Of a stretch of DNA of 64,000 bases, positions 1 to 10,949 are shown one piece after another (within the stretch, counting starts at the first letter, position 1; each line of letters opens with the position of its first letter). The stretch is from the NCBI RefSeq assembly GCF_014898055.3, contig NW_023601754.1, positions 49,159,013 through 49,223,012 on the forward strand, written 5' to 3'. Under the pieces are notes generated by a model that did not search any database, had not been told where the DNA came from, and saw nothing but the letters and a program-made list of their open reading frames with translations. This DNA comes from Talpa occidentalis. Lineage: Eukaryota; Chordata; Mammalia; Eulipotyphla; Talpidae. A program made the translations under genes and the position numbers.

Positions 1-285
1 CAAGAGATCCCCAGAACTTGCTCATAAACTGGAAGTGTACATCCTGTGACCCACAACTCTCCATCCCCCACCCTCAGCTCAAGGGAAAAGCCATTCTAGT
101 CTCTGCTTCTGAAAGATTGAGACAATTCCACATATAAACCAGATCCTGCAGTATTTGTCCCTCTGTGTCTGGCTTATAAGTGGTTTATAGCCACTTAGCA
201 TAATTCCCTCAGGTTCACCCACCTTGTTGCAAAAGACAGGATTTCCTGCTTTTTCAAGGCTGGACAGAATTTAAAAAAACATCTT
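1..285 (-). mobile_element. L1 3' region, antisense
   Basis: Antisense L1 3' UTR text: CCACATATAAACCAGATC, CAGTATTTGTCCCTCTGTG, TTAGCATAATTCCCTCAGG, then TTGCAAAAGACAGGATTTCC. Continues off the left edge. Confidence 0.85.
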
Positions 286-298
286 AAAACTCATCCTG

Positions 299-570
299 GG
301 CCCTTCTGGTGGCACAAGGGGTAAAGCACAGTACTGCGAAGCTGTCTGCACCACAAGTTCGATCCCCGGGCAGCCAGGGAGCGGCCCACATGGCACAGCA
401 GACCTCTCCTGTTTTGCCCACTGCTCCCCTCAGCAGTGTATTTCAGTCACTCTGCCTGTTCTGTTCCCCACTGTCTCTGGTGAGTCCTCTCACCCCCACA
501 CCTCTGGCCTACACCCCAGTTCTTGAATGCAGAAATAAATAAATCTTTAAAAACAAACAAACAAACAAAA
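299..570 (+). mobile_element. SINE-A, full length
   Basis: Tail ends in (AAAC)n. Flanked by the target duplication AACTCATCCTG, which occurs three times because a second SINE follows. Confidence 0.92.
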
Positions 571-583
571 ACTCATCCTGCAT

Positions 584-778
584 TCCTTGGCCAGCCAGGG
601 AGCAACCCACTTGACACAGAAGACCTCTCCTACCTCGCCCGCTATTCCCCTCAGCAATGTATTTCAGTAGATCTGCCTGTTCTGCTCCCCACTCTCTCTG
701 GTGAATCCACTCACCGCCCCCTGCACCTCTGGCCTACACCAGAGCATAAGTAAATAAATCTTTAAAAAAAAAAAAAAA
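584..778 (+). mobile_element. SINE-A, lacking the head
   Basis: Begins at CCAGCCAGGGAGC and keeps the A tail; shares the AACTCATCCTG duplication with the copy to its left. Confidence 0.9.
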
Positions 779-790
779 AAACTCATCCTG

Positions 791-1199
791 CATGATCATG
801 TAGTTAGGGGCTGGGGAGGCAGTTTCACCCAGCTCAGATTTTTATTCTTATTCATATTCCCAGCATCACAACCTAAAGGGTTTCTAGGGTAGCCACCTCC
901 CACTAATGTCTGCCAGAAGCTTTCTGGCCCAGACCCAAGCAACTTCCCTAACCAGAGAGCTGAGAGTTGGCATTCTGGACTTCCTAGCGCTTCCCAACCA
1001 GGTCCCTGGGCCCTGACCGCCTCCAGCCTCCAGCCTCCCAGCTCCCAACTGTCCCACCTCTTCCCCCTGCAGCCCCCACCTTCCTCCTGGAACTTGAGGA
1101 CCAAGAGTTAGAAACTAGTCTCCTAACTCATCAGAGGAAGAGATGGGAAGCTTTTTTTTTTTTTTTTTTGGAAAGCACTTTCTGTCCTGAGGGCGTTTT
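791..1199. other. Unassigned sequence before the CpG block
   Basis: Unique-looking; only a 20-base T-run at 1151 stands out. Confidence 0.5.
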
Positions 1200-1795
1200 C
1201 AGTAGGACACCCTGGTTCACTTTCCGCTTCTCCCCAGGTTTGGTTCAAGAAGAGGAGTAGGGAGCGGGCAGTCAGCCAGGCCCGACTCGGAAGGAAGACG
1301 CCCGAAGGCCGACATGGCGAGCAGCTTCGCGGAGGTCTGTGCCAACACGTCCAAGGTCTCCTCACCCGCCTCTGTCTCTCCCACCCGCCCCCTCGCATCC
1401 CCCCAGCATCTCCTCTGCCGTGTCCGCACCCCGGCCTTCTCTCCTGTGCTCACACCTGAGAGGCGAGTCCGCTCTCTGTCTCCACCCGTGGGCCCGTCTC
1501 CTCCTCGCGTGTCCCGAGGCCCCCGAGCCTCTCAAGTGCCCCCACACACCCCAGATTCTGGTGCCACCACGTGCGTCCTCGCCTGCTAAGCCCCAAGCTC
1601 AGTCCCCACCCCAGGCCCCTTACCTCCCACACCTGGGAGCCCCGATGCAAGTCCGCTGGGGGCCCTCCCTCCCCGCAAGGCTCAGAGGTTGTCGTCTCCT
1701 TACCTGGCCCGGGGTTGTGGCTGCGCCAGCCGCTGAGGATGAGCAACCGCGCACGTCCTACCTGGGTTATCAACCAGCGGGGGGTGGGAGGCGCT

Positions 1796-1817
1796 GACGT
1801 CAGCAAGGCCCCGCCCC
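1796..1817. promoter_or_regulatory. cAMP-response element plus GC box
   Basis: GCTGACGTCAGC, a perfect palindromic CRE, is followed within 5 bp by CCCCGCCCC, a GC box. Tandem CRE and GC box are typical of CpG-island core promoters. The pair has no strand preference. Confidence 0.65.
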
Positions 1818-1949
1818 TCGTGGGTCTCCAGGCCCCGGATGCGGATCTCGTGGCCGGGTCCTCACCTGGGCTCCCGGGACCGCATCCCCTGGACCCCACT
1901 CCCCGGTCCCCTCGGGCTCCTCGCAGCGCAGCGCGCAGTCGCGCGTCGC

Positions 1950-2142
1950 ATGGCCCAGACCCGCCAATCCCAGATCTCACCGACGGAGCAGGACTTGCTC
2001 CACTGGAATTTGGCACAGTTTGAATTCTCCTGCCTGATCCAGTCCAACCCCGGCTTTCACCTTTCCGACTTTGCTGGGATCTTCCAGCTCCAGCCCGGTG
2101 GACCGGATCCGAGTCTTTGCGCCCCCGCGCGGCACCTGGAAG
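1950..2142 (+). CDS. Unrecognised small ORF after the CRE/GC box (possible first coding exon)
   Basis: An ATG at 1950 opens 64 codons with unbiased amino-acid composition (begins MAQTRQSQISPTEQ, later FHLSDFAGIFQLQPGG) up to a possible donor GAAG|GTTTGT at 2143. Without splicing the frame continues to about 2327. I do not recognise the peptide, see no domain, and the start context is only fair (C at -3, G at +4). It may be a chance frame in GC-rich DNA. It is listed because it lies 150 bp downstream of the strongest promoter-like signal in the left third. Confidence 0.2.
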
Positions 2143-2199
2143 GTTTGTGCTTTGCGCTCAGGCCTCGCCTCGCGCCTGTAGGTGAAGCGTTGGCGCTTG

Positions 2200-2734
2200 C
2201 CTTGATGCACACCTCCAGCCCCCAGAGCCCTGTAGCCGACCACCCTCCCTCCAAACAGCAATTCCACACCCCATCAAGCGCACTACACCTCACGAAGCCG
2301 CGGAATCAGAACTCCAACCATGCATAATCCAGAAAGGTTCCCCCTCTGCTCACCTCCCTGTCTTCGCCTCCCCTTCTGGAGCTTCTGCTACCCGATCTTT
2401 CCTCTGTCTTCAAGCATGAAGCGGGGCGGCAAGCACCCGATCCTCAGTTTGTTCTTACCTAATCCAGCCTTGTCTTCAACACTTCTGTCCCCAAAACAGC
2501 CCATGAGGGAATTCAAGGAAATGTGTAGTGTAAAAAGCGGAGCGTGTAGTGTACTGTGGCTGAGGATGCTCGCTTGGGGTTAATATTGTGTTCAATTATG
2601 CACAAATCACCCTGTTTAATGCAATCCCAGAATATGGTTTTGCACGATGTATATGAAGGCATTGCAACACGCCCAACTCCCCAGGCTCCACCATCAGGTG
2701 TCATCAGGTGTCAGAACTTCCTCTCTAAGGCTGG
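2200..2734. other. Unassigned sequence after the CpG block
   Basis: CpG content falls off; no repeat or gene recognised. Confidence 0.5.
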
Positions 2735-2868
2735 AAAACAATCTGTTGTCCTGTTCCATTCTGTGTACACATTCATCTACCGATGGGCGCTTGGGTCACT
2801 TCAACTTTCTGGCTATTGTGAATAATGATGCCGTGAGCTTTGCGGTACAAGTATCTTTGAGTATAACT
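2735..2868 (-). mobile_element. L1 fragment, antisense
   Basis: CATTCATCTACCGATGGGCG and GGCTATTGTGAATAATGATG mark the L1 3' region. A SINE follows directly. Confidence 0.7.
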
Positions 2869-3136
2869 TTTTTTTTAAAGATTTATTTTATTTATACAAG
2901 AACCGAGGTATAGGCCAGATGCGTGGGAGGGTGAGAGGATTCACCAGAGACAGAGCTGGGAACAAAACAAGCAGACTTGACGATATACACTGCTGAGGGG
3001 AGCAGCAGGCGAGACAGGAAAGGTCTGCTCACCATGTGAGTTGCTCCGAGGCTGGCAGGGATGGAACCGGCACTGCAGAGGCTGTGGACAGCTTCACAGT
3101 GCTGCACTCAATCGCCTGCGCCACCAGGGAGGCCCT
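2869..3136 (-). mobile_element. SINE-A, full length
   Basis: Inserted in L1; target duplication GAGTATAACTT on both sides. Confidence 0.92.
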
Positions 3137-3149
3137 CTGAGTATAACTT

Positions 3150-3420
3150 TTTAAAAAAATATTTATTTATTTATGCATACTAGAGCTAGGGTGGAGGCCA
3201 GAGATGCAGAGAGGTGAAAGGATTCACCAGAGACAGAGTGGGGAGCGGAACAGGTGGATCTACTGAAATACACTGCTGAGGGGAGCAGCAGGGAGATAGG
3301 AGAGGTCTGCTGCACCCTGTGGGGTCACCTGCCTGCCTGGGAATTGAACTCCTGCTGCAGTGGCTGCCAATAGCTTCATAGTGCTGAGTCTTAACCCCTT
3401 TGCGCCACCAGGGAGGCCCT
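3150..3420 (-). mobile_element. SINE-A, full length
   Basis: Shares the GAGTATA target with the preceding copy, so two SINEs used the same site in the same orientation. Confidence 0.92.
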
Positions 3421-3453
3421 GAGTATAGCCTAGTCATAAAAAGCTTGGTGTGA

Positions 3454-3720
3454 GCCTCCCTGGTGGTACAAGAGGTTAAGTTTCAGCACTATGAAGCTTT
3501 CAGCAGCCACTTCAGTACCAATTCTATCCCCAGCCAGGGAGGTGACCCACAGGATGCAGTAGACCTCACCTGTCTCCCCGCTGCTCCCCTCAGCAGTGAA
3601 TTTCAATAAATCCGACTATTCTGCTCCCCACTCAGGTGAATCCGCTCACCTCTGCACTTCTGGCCTACACCCCAGTTCTTCTATGCTTAAGTAAATGAAG
3701 TCTTTAAAAAAAAAAAAAAA
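3454..3720 (+). mobile_element. SINE-A, full length
   Basis: Diverged 3' end (TATGCTTAAGTAAATGAAG). AAGCTT flanks both ends. Confidence 0.9.
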
Positions 3721-3747
3721 GCTTAAAAAAATATATTGACATTCTTG

Positions 3748-4016
3748 GGGCCTCTCTGATGGTGCAAGGGGTTAAGATGCAACCTATGAAGCTATCTACA
3801 GCCACTGCAACACAAATTCCATCCCCGGCCAGGGGGTTACCCACATGGCGCAGCAGGCCTCTCCAGTCTCCCTGCTGCTCCCCTCAGCAGTGTGTTTCAG
3901 TAGATCTGCCTGTTCTGTTCCCCACTCTGTCTCTGGTGAATCCTCTCACCCCCCCACACCTCTGGGGTGTACCCCAGTTCTTGTATGCATTAAATAAATA
4001 AATCTTTTTAAAAAAA
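3748..4016 (+). mobile_element. SINE-A, full length
   Basis: Target duplication TTGACATTCTTG. Confidence 0.92.
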
Positions 4017-4339
4017 TGTTGACATTCTTGCCTCCACTGTATAGGTTTTGCTGGACTCTTTGCTCTTCCCTTCACCTTCCCCTTCCTTCCAGCCGCCCCA
4101 CCCTCCAGCCCTTCCCTAGGTGGTCAAGGTCCCACCTTGGAGAGAAGAAAATCTGGATTAATCAGAACCTTTGATTGTCTCACGCAGTTGCTTCAGTCCC
4201 ACATTCTCAGCCTCCATTTCATCCCAGGCCCCACTTTCTAAATGGATCAAATTCTCTTCCCAGTGAAAATATTTTCTTCTGGACACAGCCAAAAATCTAT
4301 GTATATTTATGCACAAATTTCACAGGCGCTCTGGAACAA

Positions 4340-4580
4340 GGCTACTCTGTGACTGAAATGATTTGCCTCAGTTTTGTCACTGTGGAAATGAGTAAAATGG
4401 TTTCCACGTTCACAATTTGAGACTGGATGGAGTTAAAACAGACAATACATACTAAGCACTGTAGAGTGTGAACTGTTATTTCAGCACTGGAGTGAGGACG
4501 AAAGGTGTAAATGTATGGAAAGCACTTTGAGATGATCAAATCTCCACCAAGTATAGTTATCACCATTATTGTTCCTATAG
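4340..4580 (+). mobile_element. MIR SINE
   Basis: TTGCCTCAGTTTTGTCACTG, AATGAGTAAAATGG and later TAAGCACTGTAGAGTG follow MIR order. Confidence 0.55.
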
Positions 4581-5378
4581 AATTATGTATATATATTGGT
4601 AACTATTTTTAAGATAAAATATAAGTATAAATAGGTATTAAACACTATAGCAGAATCCAATAAAAACAGCGTATGGGCCACACATGTCAAGTTTTCTTCT
4701 AACCACATTTTTTAAATGGGGAAAACTGGGGTGCTCAGTGTAATGGACAGATCATGCCTTCCTAAGAAAATGGCTCGCCCTCTAGTTTATCCTTCCATCT
4801 TCTTGCTGCCTGGGGTACTGGGACATCTGCGGCAGTCACCTTAGGACAAGGTGTGGGAGCCATCTGTCCCTGCCAGCGCAGGTAGCCCTCAACCTGCACC
4901 CCTGGAATGAGCCTTGGCACAGCGCCCCCTGCTGGTCACACACCAACCATGTACTTCCCACATCAGAGAGAAATCAAGAGGAAGGGGCTTCTTTGTTACA
5001 TCAGTTTAACTAAACTTTTCCCCATCTAGAGCCCAGAGCACCGCCTGGAATGCGGAAGCGAAGATGACGCTGTTGAAAGGTGCCCACTCTGGAGTGGAGA
5101 GATTGTCCCAGTGCAGACTGGGCTGGGTTCCAGAGACAGCAGTGGATTGGGGAATGCGGAACTTTGAGATGGGAGATCAGATTTGCTCAGGAAAAACTGA
5201 GCCCTCACGGCATGTTAGACATGAGGCAAGGGTTCCAGGAAGACAGCCACCGGTGTTCCAGGGAGAGGGTTAAGTCCTGTGCGTTTTTTGAACAAAGTTG
5301 TCTGATAGACTTGAGTCGTTTTTGTTCTACACTGTCAACCCCATAACAAAGTCATTTACCAACCAATTCACTGTGTGT
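4581..5378. other. Unassigned sequence with one CTCF-type motif
   Basis: Nothing besides the motif at 4921 is recognised. Confidence 0.5.
4921..4935 (-). promoter_or_regulatory. CTCF-type motif
   Basis: The minus strand reads CCAGCAGGGGGCGCT, a textbook CTCF core, in non-repeat sequence. Confidence 0.6.
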
Positions 5379-5582
5379 CTTTTTTCTAAAGATTGATTTT
5401 ATTTATTTATGCATACAAGAACTGGGGTGTAGGCCAGAGGTATGTGTGAGAGGATTCACCAGAGACAGAGTGGGGAGCAGAACAAGCTGGGGATCCAGGG
5501 ATCCAATCATAATCATGCTGCAGTGGCTGGCAATAGCTTGATGGTGCTGAGACTTTAACCCCTGTGCCTCCAGGGAAGCCCC
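5379..5582 (-). mobile_element. SINE-A, internally deleted
   Basis: Lacks about 60 bp of the middle (the AGCAGTG region) but keeps head and tail. Confidence 0.88.
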
Positions 5583-5609
5583 TACTGTATAGTTTTAAGA
5601 ATGAAGGGG

Positions 5610-5902
5610 AGGGCCTCCCCGGTGGCACAGTGGTTGAGCGCTGGGTTGCGAATCTGCCCGCAGCCTCTGCAGCGCCGGTTCGATCCCCGGCTGCTCCCCG
5701 GCCACCAGAGGAGGGTCCCACATGGCTCACAGACCTCTCCTGCCGCCCGCTGCTCCCCTCAGCAGTGTACTTCGGTCCTTCTGCCTGCTCTGTTCCTCGC
5801 TCTGGCTCTGGTGAATTCTCTCACCCTCCCACGCTTCTGACTGTACCCAGTGCTTGTATAAATAAATAAATAAATCTTTAAAAAAAAAAAAAAAAAAAAA
5901 AA
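5610..5902 (+). mobile_element. SINE-B, full length
   Basis: Target duplication AAGAATGAAGGGGAG; long poly-A end. Confidence 0.93.
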
Positions 5903-5991
5903 GAATGAAGGGGAGGTTGCATCTCATTTTGGAGAGACATAACTGCTTGTAGAAAGGATATGGCAGTCCCTAAGAAAAGACAAATCCTTAG

Positions 5992-6276
5992 CCTTCCTGG
6001 TGGTGCAAGGGTTTAAGTTTCAGTACTATGAAGCTATCTGCAGCCACTGCAGCATGAGTTTGATCCCAGTTCAGGTTGCTAACCCACATGGCGCAGCCGA
6101 CCTCTCCTGTCTCTCCTGCTTCTCCCCTCAGCAATGTATTTCAGTAGATCTATCTGTTCTGCTCCCCACTCTGTCTCTGGTGAATCCTCTCTCAAACACA
6201 CACACACATACCCCCACACACACCTCTGGCCTGCACCCCAGTTCTTGTGTGCATAAATAAATCTTTGAAGAAAAAT
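5992..6276 (+). mobile_element. SINE-A with CA-rich insertion
   Basis: A (CA)n stretch has grown before CCTCTGGCC; duplication near ACAAATCCTTA. Confidence 0.9.
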
Positions 6277-7977
6277 AGAAAAGACACATCCTTATAGGAG
6301 AGGAAGTTCCTTTCCCTACCCCAGGAGCTTCCGAAAGAATTTCCTGCAGCCAAAATGTCAGTTCTCCAAGTGACACCCGCCATGTAAAACTTTAAAAGTA
6401 TTTATAGAAACCATTGAGACATATGTTTCACACTTTTGCAGGGGAAATTCACGTTTCAAAGACGGAGGGATGTTTAGGTTAGCTCTTGAAAGGATTCATA
6501 TCTGTGGGAAGAATAAGATAACTTGTAAGAATGAGAGTCTCTGTGCATATAGAACATAGTGCTATTTGCTCACTCCTGGTCAGGTGGGGAGTCTTAGATT
6601 CTATAGTTCCTTTTGTAAATTGACATTTAAACAGATGACTAGAAGCGTTATTATAGTTTATTACTCATAATATTTAGAAGTATTTAAAAAAATCAAAGAT
6701 GTTTAAAAAAACAAACTCAGTACATTTTCAAGATCTTACTGGTTTTATCCAATGGTTCTGAATCAGACAGATTCTATTTAACAGACAGAAGATTCCTGGA
6801 GATGTAGAAAAGTGAACTTTCACAGGAAAGAGAGCAAGGCAGGAAAGTTATACTACAGCATGGATAGGGTGGTGCCAAGATCAACTTTCCCTAGGGAGAA
6901 GCAGGGGTCTGGCAGGTGACCTCGCTAGTGCCTAACAGGTAATTCCTGACTGACTGGGTTAAGATTCCATTCTGGGAAACCATCATTAAGCATTAATTCT
7001 AGGTTTGCTGAGGTGGACCTTAGCATAAGTGATTCCATTTGGGGCTTGATGTCTTAGTTCTCAAACAATGTAAATAGCCTCAACTCACCCCTATAAAGGG
7101 ATCATAATTCTACCTAATCCTCAGAATTGAGCCAGAGTCAGTTCTTTTCAGAGGCTGGCACAGTGCCTGGATGTTGCTGTCTTATATCTCCGGCTACCAG
7201 CCCCAGGTCTTACTAACCTAGGCTCCACCATCCACAGCAACACGCCCACAGGTGAGATCACACCTTAGACTGAAAAGATGTGGGCACTGGAACCAATCCC
7301 ACCCTCCCTGCCAGCCCTATCTGACTGAAAGACTTGTGAAAACGCATTCCAGCTCATTTCCCACACCACACACACAATCAGCAGCTGCGCAGGAAGCTAT
7401 GTTACCATTTGGTCCACAGCCTGGGAGAAGGCTCCAAAGTGGCCAAAAGCTATCTAGTCGCTGCAGCAAGGAGCTCTGGCAGAAGCCCTTAGGCCAGGGG
7501 CATGCTAGAGAGACCCTCGGTGGTGGCTGATGGGCTCCTGAAGCGCCTAGTCCTTCAGCTTGAGGGTGAGCATTTTAACCAGATACTCGTTCAGTACAGC
7601 ATGGGGGTCAGCCAGCCTACGGGGGTGGGTCAGGGCTTGGTGTCCCTTATGCAGGTGTCTCACCTGGTCATCTAGGAAGTGTGTGGAGCTGTGTGATAGA
7701 AGGAAATGTTACAGCTTAGCAGTAGCAGTGAGATGGGAACTAGGCACAGAGGTGAATTTGCCCCACTGAAGGAGACAACGTTTAGATGGCAGACTGCCTT
7801 CTAGGGGCAGTCTTAGGGTGGGTGAGGGAATGCAGCGGAAGGGGATACCTCTGCATGCATAGAATCCAGCTCAAAAGGGCCTGTTTCAGATTGTGCTGTA
7901 AGGCCAAGGTGGCTTCCATGGTGTCCAGGCCTCCACCCTACTCATCTAGGGCTGGCTTCTATACCGAAGCTAGAACG
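6277..7977. other. Unassigned 1.7 kb
   Basis: No SINE in this stretch, unusual for the window. 6700-7050 has the look of an old LTR but no diagnostic end. No exon seen. Confidence 0.5.
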
Positions 7978-8128
7978 GGGCCTCCCTGGTGGTGCAAGGG
8001 GTTATGTCCCAGCACTATGAAGCTATCCACAGCCACTGCAGCACAAGTTCCATCCCCGGCCAGGAAGATGACACACAGAGCGCAGCAGACCTCTCCTGTC
8101 TCCCCTCTGCTCCCCTCAGCAGTGTGTG
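7978..8128 (+). mobile_element. SINE-A, 3' half missing
   Basis: Stops at CAGCAGTGTGTGTG. Confidence 0.88.
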
Positions 8129-8850
8129 TGAGAAAGTGGCGGGGGAGTCTTTAGATCCTGAGGTGTTGTGCTTCATTAAAATGGTCAATTGTCCTGCACC
8201 CTGGGGGCTCACTGCTGGGGCCCAGGGGTGAGGAGTGTTTCTTTAAGAGGCAGGGGTTCTTGGAGAGCCCTTTGGAACCTTTGTGAGATTGCCTGGGCCA
8301 CTTAGAATCCACTGGAGGTATTTCAGGGTCCCAATGTTTTCCTGGGAGCTCAAATAGGGAGGGATGAAATGGCCTGGAGTTTTGGCTCTGGGGACTATTT
8401 GAAGGCATCCAGAGATAGGGGGATTTTCTTTGACCCAACAGCAATCTCTGAAGTTGTGCCAATCACGTTTGACACAAAGTCCCCTGCACGTCACAAAGGA
8501 AGCCCTGCATCCCGGGGGTGGGTGGCAGGACATCTGTCCTTGATGGGTGTGAGTTTTCAAGTGTATCTGGTTCAGGCTGGTGCCTGGGAGACAGAGCTGG
8601 TTCAAACCAGAACTCTGCCTTCAAGGAACTCCCCGCTCCTTGCATTTGAGGAACCACACAGGATTGGGACGGGGCCCAGTTTCAAAGTCCAAAAGGGGGT
8701 GGGTCCCTGGGGCTCGCTGGGAAGCCTCTGGGGTCTGGGCATAAAGGTCAGGGCATACTCTCCAGAGGGATGCCAGGCCAGGCTGCTACCTGGGATCCCC
8801 AAGCATCTGAGTCAGTGACCAGGAGAGTACATTATATTCGATACTAAAAA
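8129..8850. other. Unassigned sequence
   Basis: A small GC-rich foldback (CACCCTGGG/CCCAGGGGTG, 8197-8230) is the only structure noticed. Confidence 0.5.
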
Positions 8851-9091
8851 TGGGTTAAGTCTCAGCACTATGAAGCTGTCGGCAGCCATTGCAGCACGAA
8901 TTCAACCCAGGCCAGGGAGGTGATCCACATGGCGCAGCAGACCTCTCCAGTCTCCCCGCTGCTCCCCTCAGCAGTGTATTTCAGTAGATCCGCCTGTTCT
9001 GCTCCCCACTCTGTCTCTGGTGAATCTTCTTACCCCCGCACCTCTGACCTACACCCCAGCTCTTACATGCATAAATAAATCTTAAAAAAAA
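8851..9091 (+). mobile_element. SINE-A, head missing
   Basis: Begins at GGGTTAAGTCTCAGC. Confidence 0.9.
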
Positions 9092-10186
9092 ATAATGTCT
9101 CCCTCCACTTTTGATTCATCCCCAGGCTAAGTGAGTGGTTTTGAATTTAAAATAAAATACCCTGCTCACTGCAAATTGGATTCTAGCCCAAGCTGATCCA
9201 TGAAAATTTCAGAAAGACGAGATTATGGGGTGAATGAAAGGTTTTAAACACTAAGAAATCCACTCAGACAGGCATCTCTAGAAATTAGGATTGGAGGGAG
9301 CAGGGGTGTGGAGATCCTAGTGGGACAGGTGAGGGACCCTGAAATCACCTGTAAGGCCTATAGATTTCCCTGGTCCCCAGGGAAAGGGGAGATGCAGTGG
9401 ATGGCACAACCTATTTAGAGCAGGCAGGTTTGGAGGTTCCTGGGGACCCCTCACCCTGCCCAGTAACAATGGGACCTTGCCTTCCCATGCACATGGTCCC
9501 AGTAACTCAAGGAAGGCCCTGGTCTTCAGTCTCCCCACCTTCTACCGGGTCTCAAATCTCCTGGAGCAGAGGAATAATAATAATCCCCCCACTCTACCCT
9601 TTTAGATACTTGGCTGAATAACACACACACACACACACCCCCCCCTATAAGACTAACAATTTTAAGGAAGCACGTTTGTCCCTCCTTTTACGCTTGGGAA
9701 AGACACAGGAAAACTGAGCACCTCCTTGAAGGGCCCAAGTCACCACCTCAAGTAACATCTTTGGCTAAAGACAAAAGATGAGGTGAGGGGCGGGGGAGGC
9801 ACAGAGCAGTTAAGTGACCAGGGAATGCAGTTAACAAGATACAGTTATGCAGATGTCGGGCCTGGCCTCTGCACTTGGAATTTTTTGTGCTGAGACCAGA
9901 TCCTCCTCCTCCGGGTGTTGGAGGGAGACCCCCTTACAAATGTAAATATCTCTTAGGATAGGGTCTCTTCTACTTGAGTGTCAGTTTTTACTTGTTTCTT
10001 AACAATAACCAACTCAAGAAGAAAAAAAAACATTTTAAAACATGAAAAAAATAAAGATTTTAAGAGAAAAAGTCAAGGAAAAAAAAACAACTCAAAAGGA
10101 TCAATTTGCTAAGAGGCATGTTTTGGGGTGTTGTAGTCTCTTCCCCTTCAAGGACATGTAATATTTAAAAAGCACAAAAGTGGGTG
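9092..10186. other. Unassigned sequence
   Basis: Holds the CA microsatellite; otherwise nothing recognised. Confidence 0.5.
9623..9640. repeat. (CA)n microsatellite
   Basis: Nine CA units followed by a C-run. Confidence 0.85.
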
Positions 10187-10252
10187 GGCCTTCCCTGGTG
10201 GGAGCCTCTGCAGCGCCGGTTCATTCCCCGGCTGCCCGCGAGGGTCCCACAA

Positions 10253-10283
<31 letters not shown>

Positions 10284-10302
10284 ACAAACAAATAAATAAA
10301 AA
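10187..10302 (+). mobile_element. SINE-C (tRNA head only)
   Basis: Head with an internal gap, ends GAGGGTCCCACA followed by (AAAT)n. Target duplication AAAAGCACAAAA. Confidence 0.85.
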
Positions 10303-10706
10303 GCACAAAACTTTTCACCTTTAGTGTAATGTTATCATTGGCAGGAATCAATCAAAGCAAAGATGTGCATGTTGCTGTTACTGGGCGAACTCGAGAGCCT
10401 TCCCTCTCCCCAAATACCCCTGGGGCCCTGAACTCAGTGAGGCTGGGAACTCCGGCTGGAGCTCGGCTTTCCCAGCTCCCGCTCCACACCCCCAGCATCC
10501 TCCCGCCCACTCCTCCCCACACAGGCATTTGTATTAGAGAACAGTGACGGCTGGTGACATTTCTCGAATTTCTCCCTTGCATTTTTGAAGTTGCCTAAGG
10601 ACTCGGAAAATACCTGTGTGACAAATTACCAGGAAAATGTTAGGGGGAATGATGAGCGTTGTCCCAATCAGGGAAGCATAGGAATGACCTTAAAATTCAG
10701 GGAGGG

Positions 10707-10949
10707 GGGCCTCCCAGGTGGCGCAGGGGTTAGTCTCAGCGCTATCAAGCTAGCACCAGCCTCTGCAGCACGAGTTCGATCCCCGGCCAGGGAGGTGACC
10801 CACATAGCCCAGAAGATCTGTCCTGTCTCCCCGCTGCTCCCCTCAGCAGTGGATTTCAGTGTATCCGCCTGTTCTACTCCCCACTCTGTCTCTGATGGAC
10901 CCTCACCCCCTGCAATATGCATAAATAAAAATAAAATCTTAAAAAAAAA
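10707..10949 (+). mobile_element. SINE-A, slightly short
   Basis: Missing the GCACCTCTGGCC segment; target duplication AAATTCAGGGAG. Confidence 0.9.

Larger units (their letters stand above)
1200..2200. promoter_or_regulatory. CpG-rich promoter-like block
   Basis: About 1 kb in which CpG is frequent, in contrast to the CpG-poor surroundings, and which is free of SINEs. It contains a full cAMP-response element and a GC box. No first exon of a known gene is recognised on either strand. In human the C19MC cluster is driven from a CpG island some 17 kb upstream of its first microRNA; this block sits 11 kb upstream of the miR-512-like hairpin, so a host-transcript promoter is one reading. A KRAB zinc-finger or unrelated gene promoter is another. 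Confidence 0.6.

Noticed and set aside
1151..1200. GGAAAGCACTTTCTGTCCTG after a T-run
   Set aside because: Looked like a family 5p arm but no pairing partner was found.
1450..2016. 188-codon minus-strand frame in the CpG block
   Set aside because: Gly/Arg/Pro-rich chance frame in CpG-rich DNA; no family resemblance.
4500..4560. GGAAAGCACTTTGAG, a microRNA-seed-like word
   Set aside because: Lies in a MIR element and does not fold.
7545..7620. CTTCAGCTTGAGGGTGAGCA resembling a miR-512-5p arm
   Set aside because: No complementary 3p arm within 60 nt.
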